Below, piece after piece: positions 1-5,136 of a stretch of 9,333 bases of DNA. Position 1 is the stretch's first letter; every line of letters starts with the position of its first letter. The DNA is from REEB95 sp035632395 (GTDB lineage: Bacteria > Pseudomonadota > Alphaproteobacteria > ATCC43930 > CGMCC-115725). The stretch lies in NCBI GenBank assembly GCA_035632395.1, contig DASQGX010000147.1, forward strand, positions 1 to 9,333, in the 5' to 3' direction. The translations under genes and the position numbers were made by a program. The notes under the pieces were generated by a model. The model was not told the origin of the DNA. It worked only from the letters and a program-made list of their open reading frames with translations, and did not search any database.

Positions 1-356
1 GCCGCGCCATCCGGACGGCCGCCAACGGCCCGGCGGCGGCAGTCATCGATCTCGTCGGCGCGAGCGCGACGGCGTCGCTCGGCATCGATGTGCTGGCGCG
101 CGGTGGGAAATACGTCATCGTCGGCTTAATGGGCGGTGATATCACGCTATCCCTGCCGCTGCTGCCGATTCGCTCGATCACCATCGAAGGCATGCTGGTC
201 GGCACCCTCGCCGAGTTCCGCGAAGTGATGGATCTGGTGACGAGCGGTAAGGTCGAGCCAACGCCGCTGGTCGAGCGGCCGTTGATGCGAGTGAACGAAA
301 CACTCGAGGATCTTCGCGCCGGCCGCATTTACGGCCGCGCCATGCTGACACCGTAA
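1..356 (+). CDS. Zinc-type (MDR) alcohol dehydrogenase, C-terminal fragment
   Basis: This is the 3' end of a medium-chain dehydrogenase/reductase gene that begins left of the window; the frame is open from base 3 to a TAA at 354-356. The roughly 117 visible residues cover the end of the Rossmann cofactor domain and the C-terminal part of the catalytic domain. Visible family landmarks are IDLVGAS (a nucleotide-binding strand and turn), LARGGKYVIVGLMGG (the strand-loop typical of Zn-ADH proteins), TIEGMLVGTLAEFREVMDL, and a C-terminal LEDLRAGRIYGRAMLTP, the usual ending of NAD(P)-dependent alcohol dehydrogenases. The zinc ligands and the GxGxxG motif lie outside the window, so substrate and cofactor cannot be inferred. 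The gene converges on the SGNH hydrolase gene with only 3 nt between their stops. The family call is firm; the substrate is unknown. Confidence 0.85.
   Translation, partial: RAIRTAANGPAAAVIDLVGASATASLGIDVLARGGKYVIVGLMGGDITLSLPLLPIRSITIEGMLVGTLAEFREVMDLVTSGKVEPTPLVERPLMRVNETLEDLRAGRIYGRAMLTP
315..340. repeat. Inverted repeat at the 3' end of the dehydrogenase gene
   Basis: CGGCCG at 320-325 pairs with CGGCCG at 332-337 around a 6-nt loop. The stem extends by three more pairs (316-318 with 338-340) across a one-base bulge. It lies 20 nt beyond the stop of the minus-strand SGNH hydrolase gene and 14 nt before the dehydrogenase stop, so it could act as a shared 3'-end hairpin. There is no T-tract on either strand, and the sequence is coding, so it may reflect GC-rich codon use only. 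Confidence 0.25.
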
Positions 357-359
357 GGC

Positions 360-1181
360 TCAGGAATTCGACGAACGCGCAGCGAGAACGATACTGCGGC
401 CGATGCTGCGCGCCAGGCAATCGTAGCTCGCATCGGTCATATGCAGATGGTCGCGGCCGAGCATGACCGATAGCGGCATGCGCCCTTCATCGGCCCACTC
501 CCGCATCATCGCAAAGCGCCGGATCACCGGGACGCCAAGTTCGCTGCCTTCGGCGGCGATGATGCGCTCCATCTCTCGGAACGTCGCGTGCCGGAGAACC
601 AGCGGCGCGTACTGCACGTCCATCAGCACGACGTCGATGCCGGCGCGCTGCATGCGCAGGACGCCGTCGCGGATCACTGCGCCGGCCGCCGCTGGATCGA
701 CGTCGCGCAGCACGTCGTTGGTTCCGACCTGCCAGATGACGAGGTCGGGATTCGCAGCGATGACGTCGCTGTCGATGCGTGCCAACGTGGCCGCGGCGGC
801 TTCGCCGCCAATGCCGCGATTGAGGACCTCGATGTTGGCGCCCGGCAACCGCCGCGCCAGCAAGGCGGCAAGGCGGCTGGGATAGGTCTTATCGCGCGCC
901 GAGGCGCCGGTGCCAAAAGTCGAGGACGAGCCGAACGCGACGATGACCACGGGGCCGCCAACCGCAAGCGCCTGCGCAACATGCGGCAGATTCATGTCGG
1001 CTTCCGCCGGGTTGTCACTGATGCCACAGCCATCGATTGTAGCTTGCCTATGCCGCCCGATCGGTGCAGCCATCAACAAGCTGCCGGCGATGAGCCCGAG
1101 CACGGTTAGCGCCATGAGCGAATGTTGGGTGCGCAGCAGCGCTGGCGTCGGCGGTTTCGATTTCAGCTTGTCGCGCAGCAT
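360..1181 (-). CDS. SGNH/GDSL-family hydrolase, membrane-anchored, catalytic motifs intact
   Basis: A predicted serine esterase or acyl hydrolase of the SGNH fold, 273 residues. All catalytic blocks are visible: block I GSSSTFG (nucleophile Ser86, with Ser in place of the usual Asp of GDS), block II NRGIGGE (oxyanion Gly126), block III GTND (Asn155) and block V DHLH (Asp244 and His247). A hydrophobic stretch at residues 22-41, with no clear signal-peptidase AxA site, suggests a signal anchor holding the domain in the periplasm. Cys52 and Cys255 align with cysteines of the upstream paralogue and could form a disulfide. The ATG at 1181 is chosen because AGGA overlaps the preceding gene's stop, 10 nt upstream. 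It is the last gene of the minus-strand cluster, 12 nt after the degenerate SGNH gene. With the OpgC-like acyltransferase nearby, a glycan O-ester substrate is an inference; no substrate is visible in the sequence. Confidence 0.88.
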   Translation of the reverse strand: MLRDKLKSKPPTPALLRTQHSLMALTVLGLIAGSLLMAAPIGRHRQATIDGCGISDNPAEADMNLPHVAQALAVGGPVVIVAFGSSSTFGTGASARDKTYPSRLAALLARRLPGANIEVLNRGIGGEAAAATLARIDSDVIAANPDLVIWQVGTNDVLRDVDPAAAGAVIRDGVLRMQRAGIDVVLMDVQYAPLVLRHATFREMERIIAAEGSELGVPVIRRFAMMREWADEGRMPLSVMLGRDHLHMTDASYDCLARSIGRSIVLAARSSNS

Positions 1182-1193
1182 CGCAGACCGATC

Positions 1194-1958
1194 CTAGCGG
1201 GCGGCGCGGTCGATCGCGTCGGCCATCGTTTCGCCCAAACAGCGATAGATTTCGCCCGCGAGGGCGGCCTGTTTGCCGCTCGGAACATCGACCAGATCGA
1301 AGCGGCCATTGTCGCTCCAGTAGCGCATGATCTGATAACGGTCGAACAGGTACACGTCATCCAGGTCCGCCGCCCGGTCGATAGCGCCGAGATAGGGGCC
1401 GAAATCGATCACCGAGGCCAGGCTCGGATTGAATTGCATATTGACGAGCATGACTGCGGCACCGCCTGCCCGCAGCTTCGAAATCCCGTCGTCGAGGGCA
1501 GTGGCGAACTCATCGACCTCCATCCCGCGGACGGCGTCGACGGTGCCGGTTTCCCAAATCACCAGATTGGGCTTGGCGGCGAGCACGTCGGCGGAGAACC
1601 GTGCGATCATTTCACGCGTCGTCTGGCGCGGGATGCCCTTGTTGATGACCGTAATCGGAATGCCGGGATGCCGGCGGGCCAAGGCCTCCTGCAGCCGCTG
1701 CGGATAGGCATTGGCCGGGCTGCCGGCAGCAACGCCCGCGGTCGACGCGCCGCCGATGGCGACGATGATGACCGGCTGCCGGTCCTGAAGGCGCTTGGCG
1801 AGGCCCGGCAACGTCGGGTCGGCAGCGATGAGATCCGGCGGCACGGCGCACTGATTCGGCTTCGGCGCCGCAGGCGCGGGCAATTGCGCAACCGCCGACG
1901 CGGCAAACAGCGGCACGACAATCAATGCGGCGGCCAGCGTGGCGATCGGTCGTGCCAT
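1194..1958 (-). CDS. Secreted SGNH-fold protein with all catalytic residues replaced (probable pseudoenzyme)
   Basis: A 254-residue paralogue of the downstream SGNH hydrolase. The signal peptide is clear: MARP, a hydrophobic core, and a probable cut after AVA at residues 22-24. Alignment with the paralogue is ungapped from Cys37 through block I and again over the last 45 or so residues. Block I is GGASTAG, so the nucleophile position is Ala71. Block II is NKGIPRQ, with Arg111 at the oxyanion Gly position. Block III is GTVD, with Val140 for Asn. The block V Asp and His align with Lys229 and Ala232. The reading frame, signal peptide and cysteine pair (Cys37, Cys240) are intact, so it looks like a maintained protein and not a decaying gene. 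The ATG at 1958 is preferred over an in-frame upstream start at 2027, which would run into opgC; GGAG overlapping the opgC stop lies 8 nt upstream. Possible roles, all inferred: glycan-binding partner, scaffold, or regulator of the active paralogue. Confidence 0.85.
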   Translation of the reverse strand: MARPIATLAAALIVVPLFAASAVAQLPAPAAPKPNQCAVPPDLIAADPTLPGLAKRLQDRQPVIIVAIGGASTAGVAAGSPANAYPQRLQEALARRHPGIPITVINKGIPRQTTREMIARFSADVLAAKPNLVIWETGTVDAVRGMEVDEFATALDDGISKLRAGGAAVMLVNMQFNPSLASVIDFGPYLGAIDRAADLDDVYLFDRYQIMRYWSDNGRFDLVDVPSGKQAALAGEIYRCLGETMADAIDRAAR

Positions 1959-1963
1959 CGCGG

Positions 1964-3160
1964 TTACTCCGACACGCCCGCTGCGGCGCGCGCATCGGGC
2001 ACGCGGCGGGCGGCGAGTTTGTACCATTCAAGCAAGTAGGCGAGGCCGATCATCGCCGCGAAGCCGACGAGATTGACCGCCGCCTGCATCAGCACGCCGT
2101 CGTAGAACTCGGATAGGATGAAATGGCCGAGTACCGCCAGCACGATGCCGAGACAGAAGACATAAAGCGAATGCTGGCCGCAGACGATCAGCGGCCGCGC
2201 CCACCGCCCATGGAGAAATCCGCTGCCAGGCCTGACGAAGACCATGGTGGTGGTGGCGATGGCGAGGAAGTCGATCAGCCGCAACGGCGCCAAATCGGTC
2301 TTGTCGAGTGTGTGCATCCACAACTGCTTCGCCAGCACTAACGGAAACGGATCGTAGAGCCAGTGGATCGTCCAATCGAGGCTGACCAACGCGCAAAATC
2401 CGGCGACGACGATCGCCAGCATGCGGAACCATTGGCCGCTGGGGAACGGCCAGACGCCGGTGACCCGCGAGAAGCCGGCGGTTGCACCGATGACGAACAG
2501 GAACTGCCAGGCGAGCGGATTGAAGAACCAGGGCGCGCCGGCCGGGTAGGTGTGCGGAGTCCAGCCCCAGAAAAGTGTCGCAGCGTAAAGCGTTGCGGAA
2601 ACCGCGAACGGCAGGAGCCGGTGGACGCGCAAACCCATCAGCACCAGCGGGAAGCCCGCGAGCAAAACGATGTAGAGCGGCAGGATGTCGAGAAACGCCG
2701 GCTGGAACAGCAGCAGCAGCGCGCGGATCACCGCCAGGTGCGGCGTTTCGAGGAAATTCGCGACGCGCATTTCCTCGATGTACATGGCGTTGTGCACCAC
2801 CAGGACGCTGTACGAGACCTCGGCGACGAAGATTACGAACAGAAAGATGTGCGCGACATAGAGCTGCCAGACGCGACGATAGATTTGCGCCGTGGCCAAC
2901 AGCGCGCCGTTGCGCATCAGGCCGCGGCCGTAGACCAGCGCAGCGGTAAAACCGGAGATGAAAATGAAGACTTCGGCTGCGTCGGAAAACGCCAGGCCGT
3001 GGAACGTCGCATAAGCGAGCACGTTGCCTGGCACGTGATCGATGAAAATGAAGAACAGCGACAGGCCGCGGAAGAAATCGAGGCGGAGGTCGCGCTCCGC
3101 CCGCACCTCGCCGCGCGCGGGCGTCGGCACCACTGCAGCCACGGGAGCGTGCACGTCCAT
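1964..3160 (-). CDS. opgC: OpgC-like integral membrane acyltransferase
   Basis: A polytopic inner-membrane protein of 398 residues with about ten hydrophobic segments. It resembles OpgC proteins of the acyltransferase-3 superfamily, which add succinyl groups to osmoregulated periplasmic glucans in proteobacteria. The N-terminal signature is strong: RDLRLDFFRGLSLFFIFIDH at residues 23-42 (Arg24, Asp28, Arg31-Gly32, and the Asp41-His42 pair expected for acyl transfer), then FSDAAEVFIFISGF at 58-71. The C-terminal part has the GQHSLYVF segment (328-335) usual in this family. The frame stays open upstream to 3526, but that extension lies across the anti-sigma gene and has no membrane-protein character, so the ATG at 3160 is chosen; its ribosome-binding site is weak. 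It starts 86 nt after the anti-sigma gene and ends 5 nt before the degenerate SGNH gene. The family is firm. Succinyl as donor and glucan as acceptor come from the family only; other acyl groups or glycans are possible. Confidence 0.87.
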   Translation of the reverse strand: MDVHAPVAAVVPTPARGEVRAERDLRLDFFRGLSLFFIFIDHVPGNVLAYATFHGLAFSDAAEVFIFISGFTAALVYGRGLMRNGALLATAQIYRRVWQLYVAHIFLFVIFVAEVSYSVLVVHNAMYIEEMRVANFLETPHLAVIRALLLLFQPAFLDILPLYIVLLAGFPLVLMGLRVHRLLPFAVSATLYAATLFWGWTPHTYPAGAPWFFNPLAWQFLFVIGATAGFSRVTGVWPFPSGQWFRMLAIVVAGFCALVSLDWTIHWLYDPFPLVLAKQLWMHTLDKTDLAPLRLIDFLAIATTTMVFVRPGSGFLHGRWARPLIVCGQHSLYVFCLGIVLAVLGHFILSEFYDGVLMQAAVNLVGFAAMIGLAYLLEWYKLAARRVPDARAAAGVSE

Positions 3161-3204
3161 ACCGGCGACTCTACCGGGCGGCGCGGGGCAGCGCGAGACT
3201 TGGT

Positions 3205-3239
3205 CCGCCGCCGGCCGAATACGCGGCCCAAGGCGGCGG
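3205..3239 (-). repeat. Strong hairpin between the anti-sigma and opgC genes
   Basis: CCGCCGCC (3205-3212) pairs perfectly with GGCGGCGG (3232-3239). Inside it, GGCCG (3213-3217) pairs with CGGCC (3224-3228) around a 6-nt loop, leaving a 3-nt bulge at 3229-3231. On the transcribed minus strand it begins 7 nt after the anti-sigma stop and ends 44 nt before the opgC start. It has no T-tract, so it is not a classical terminator. A role in mRNA processing, stability or partial attenuation is possible. Confidence 0.4.
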
Positions 3240-3246
3240 TTAGCGG

Positions 3247-4104
3247 CTAGATCGCGTCGAGCTGCCAGGCGATATCGTTGTAGATGTTCCAGAGGTAGCC
3301 GATATCCGCCGTGCCGACGAGCGCGTAGGCGTGGCCATGGTGCCGCCAGTAGAGGATATTGAGGTCCTCGCGGCGGTCGAACGTTGGCGCGAGATCGGAC
3401 TTCGACGATTCCGCCTCGACGAAGGTCAGCGGACCGAGATTCTTGTTGTCGGTCGTATAGAACAGCTGCGTCGCCGGCCTCCCGTCGATCACCAGCAGCC
3501 GCGCGCCCTGGAAGTCGAGGCTCCACGGTTTCAGGTTCGGCAGGCGGAAGTCCGCGGGCAGTTGCCCGGCCTTGCGCGCGGCATCACCGGTGGCGTCGGC
3601 CGGCACGTCCATCAGCGCACGGTCGTTGGCGCCGGCATTCACGAACAGCTTGTGATAGCCAGCGATGCTGTCGAGCCAATTGGTGCCCGCGCCGGCCGTG
3701 ACCAGATCCTGCTGCGCCGTCAGGCTCGCCGTCTGCTCGATGCCGGCAACGAATCCGAGGCCGCCGCCGACCACCAAGCCGGCGAGCGCGGCCGCGACCG
3801 GCACGCCGATCCACCACGGCCGCTCGCCCAGCGCCAGCCGCCAGCGCGCCAGATGCGCCAGCACGCGTTGCAGCGCGCTCAAAGCGCGCTCGCCGCGCGC
3901 CGCCGCAATCAGGCGTTCGGGCACTGGTTCGCGCAACACGTCGTCATAGGCGGCACGAATCAGCCGCGCGCTTGCATTGAGGCGCTCGGCATGCGCCTGC
4001 AAACGCTCGTCGCACGCCAACGCCCGGATGACTTCCAGGTTTTCGCGTTCGTCCAACTCGCCATCGAGATAGGCGATCAGCGTTTCGTCACTCGGCCTTT
4101 GCAT
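3247..4104 (-). CDS. Single-pass membrane anti-sigma factor
   Basis: A 285-residue protein predicted to hold the co-encoded ECF sigma factor inactive at the inner membrane. The cytoplasmic N-terminus has the ETLIAYLDGELDE motif (residues 7-19) common to anti-sigma domains of the RskA/RsiW type, but it lacks the HxxxCxxC zinc motif; the only nearby cysteine is Cys31. One membrane segment lies at about residues 97-121, followed by a periplasmic domain of about 160 residues ending in conserved-looking stretches (LLVIDGRPATQLFYTTD, ILYWRHHGHAYALVG, YLWNIYNDIAWQLDAI). The start at 4104 is preferred to in-frame ATGs at 4137 and just downstream of it, because a GGGGGAG ribosome-binding site lies 8 nt upstream and the motif then begins at the usual place. 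The gene overlaps the end of the sigma gene by 17 nt, suggesting translational coupling and balanced stoichiometry. The signal sensed by the periplasmic domain is unknown. Confidence 0.87.
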   Translation of the reverse strand: MQRPSDETLIAYLDGELDERENLEVIRALACDERLQAHAERLNASARLIRAAYDDVLREPVPERLIAAARGERALSALQRVLAHLARWRLALGERPWWIGVPVAAALAGLVVGGGLGFVAGIEQTASLTAQQDLVTAGAGTNWLDSIAGYHKLFVNAGANDRALMDVPADATGDAARKAGQLPADFRLPNLKPWSLDFQGARLLVIDGRPATQLFYTTDNKNLGPLTFVEAESSKSDLAPTFDRREDLNILYWRHHGHAYALVGTADIGYLWNIYNDIAWQLDAI

Positions 4105-4612
4105 CTTCCGTACTCCCCCGGAGAGCATCACCATCAAGCTTTGCGAGCAACGCCATCCGCGCCCGCGCCAATCGACTCATGATGGTGCCCACCGGCACCG
4201 CGGCGACCTCCGCCGCTTCTCTGTAACTCAATCCTTCAACCGTCACGAGGAGTAGAGCCAGACGTTGTTCGGCCGGCAGAACGGCGATCGCCGCCTGCAC
4301 TTCCCGCAACGCCATCCGGGCTTCGACCCGCCGTGCCGGCTCGTCGGTGCCCGTTCCCAACGCCTCGTCTTCGCTCTCCGTCCGTCGGATCTCCCGCGCG
4401 CGCAGCTGGTCGATCCAGACCGTCTGCACGATGCGAAACATCCAGCTGTCGAAGCGCGTTCCCGGCTGGAACTGGTGCGCGCGGGACAAGGCCCGTTCGC
4501 AAGCCGCCTGAACGAGATCGTCCGCTTCGACAGCGGAACCGGTCAGACCCCGGGCGAACCGCCGCAACCGAGGCAGAACGGCGACGAGCTGGTCATTGAA
4601 GGGTGCGCTCAT
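4088..4612 (-). CDS. ECF-type (group 4) RNA polymerase sigma factor
   Basis: A 174-residue sigma-70 family protein with only regions 2 and 4, the usual layout and size of ECF sigma factors. Region 2 spans about residues 8-75, with ADDLVQAACERAL (core-binding helix) and TRFDSWMFRIVQTVWIDQLR (the -10 recognition part). After an acidic linker, region 4 spans about 103-160, with LPAEQRLALLLVTVEGLSY and the helix-turn-helix YREAAEVAAVPVGTIMSRLARAR that reads the -35 element. The ATG at 4612 is chosen because region 2 begins directly after it and a GGGGGCG purine run sits upstream; the frame extends to 4714, but that part has no sigma character and would overlap the candidate promoter. It is the first gene of the minus-strand cluster and overlaps its anti-sigma gene. 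It is probably released by an envelope signal to transcribe its own operon and perhaps other genes. I do not assign an ECF subgroup. It is unlikely to be EcfG, which is controlled by the soluble NepR/PhyR partners and not by a membrane anti-sigma. Confidence 0.92.
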   Translation of the reverse strand: MSAPFNDQLVAVLPRLRRFARGLTGSAVEADDLVQAACERALSRAHQFQPGTRFDSWMFRIVQTVWIDQLRAREIRRTESEDEALGTGTDEPARRVEARMALREVQAAIAVLPAEQRLALLLVTVEGLSYREAAEVAAVPVGTIMSRLARARMALLAKLDGDALRGSTEDAKAE

Positions 4613-4664
4613 CGCCCCCGCCCCTGGCAAGGCTGGGGCACCCGATCGAGCCTGACATGATAAC

Positions 4665-4689
4665 AACGCGTACGGATGTGAATTATTCC
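4665..4689 (-). promoter_or_regulatory. Candidate ECF-type promoter of the sigma/anti-sigma operon
   Basis: On the minus strand, GGAAT (4689-4685) and CGTT (4668-4665) are separated by exactly 16 nt. This resembles the GGAAC / N16-17 / CGTT layout known for alphaproteobacterial ECF promoters, with one mismatch in the -35. Transcription would start near 4658, giving a 5' leader of about 45 nt before the sigma ATG. It lies in a locally AT-richer pocket. Autoregulation of ECF operons is common, so this is a natural candidate, but it rests on sequence matching only. Confidence 0.45.
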
Positions 4690-4795
4690 TTGGGGGTGCC
4701 GGCGCAGGCACCACAATCCTTGGTAGATAGACCGGCGCAAACGCAGCGGCCCTGCCTCTGCTGGATCGGCGCTATCTTAGTTTCAGGGGAAAGAC

Positions 4796-5035
4796 ATGAG
4801 AAGGGTGCTGCCGCTCCTCGCCGTCGCTGTGGCCGTAATGGCCACCAGCGCATTCGCGCAGACCGATTGCGCCCAGGAGATCGCGGCGCTGCGTAGTCGC
4901 ATTGCCACCCTGAACGATCCCGCCAAGCAACAAGAGCTCGAATTGCTGCTTGCCAAGGCGCAGAACGACAACGACTCCGGCCACGCGAATCTTTGCGCAG
5001 ACGATCTGCGCCACGCGCAGCAATTGGTCAAATAG
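4796..5035 (+). CDS. Small secreted protein with two cysteines, function unknown
   Basis: I do not recognise a named family. The 79-residue product starts with a signal peptide (MRR, hydrophobic core LPLLAVAVAVMATS, probable cut after AFA at residues 19-21), leaving a mature periplasmic protein of about 58 residues. The mature part is mainly helical by composition (QEIAALRSRIATL, QQELELLLAKAQ, ADDLRHAQQLV). It has two cysteines, at Cys25 near the mature N-terminus and Cys67 in the last helix, which suggests a disulfide-closed helical hairpin. AGGGGA about 7 nt before the ATG at 4796 is a good ribosome-binding site. It is transcribed divergently from the ECF sigma gene and ends 101 nt before pntAA. 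It may belong to either neighbour or stand alone; a target or effector of the sigma factor is a guess. The signal peptide, ribosome-binding site and clean start support it as a real gene. Confidence 0.72.
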   Translation: MRRVLPLLAVAVAVMATSAFAQTDCAQEIAALRSRIATLNDPAKQQELELLLAKAQNDNDSGHANLCADDLRHAQQLVK

Positions 5036-5049
5036 TCGCGGCCCAAAAA

Positions 5050-5105
5050 CCTTGAGAAAGCATTACGAGCGCGGCATTGTGTCGCCGCGCTGCCTCGGCT
5101 CAAGG
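5050..5105 (+). promoter_or_regulatory. Nested inverted repeats upstream of pntAA
   Basis: An outer pair, CCTTGAG (5050-5056) with CTCAAGG (5099-5105), encloses a perfect 8-bp stem, AGCGCGGC (5068-5075) with GCCGCGCT (5084-5091), around an 8-nt loop. The structure sits between the small secreted-protein gene and pntAA, ending 31 nt before the pntAA ATG. It could be a 3' hairpin of the upstream gene, although no T-tract follows, or a structured leader of the pnt mRNA. No known riboswitch class was recognised. A weak TTGAGA (-35-like) at 5052-5057 overlaps the left arm. Confidence 0.35.
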
Positions 5106-5136
5106 GGGAAAGGCGGCCAGGGGAGCGTGTTACCGG

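Noticed and set aside
3268..3291. GGAAC on the minus strand near 3285-3291 as an ECF promoter for opgC.
   Set aside because: It lies in anti-sigma coding sequence and no CGTT-like -10 follows at 16-17 nt.
3161..3526. N-terminal extension of the OpgC frame up to 3526.
   Set aside because: It overlaps the end of the anti-sigma gene, is Arg-rich and lacks homology features; the OpgC signature begins just after the ATG at 3160.
1122..4182. Plus-strand open frames (1122-2039, 2363-3250, 3331-4182) opposite the OpgC/SGNH/anti-sigma cluster.
   Set aside because: They are antisense shadows of clear genes with matching signal peptides, membrane segments and motifs; their products are rich in Arg, Gln and Asp with no family features.
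4652..4680. CTGACA at 4652-4657 as a -35 for the small secreted-protein gene.
   Set aside because: No acceptable -10 follows at 16-18 nt, and the other -10-like element (TATCTT at 4773) has no matching -35.
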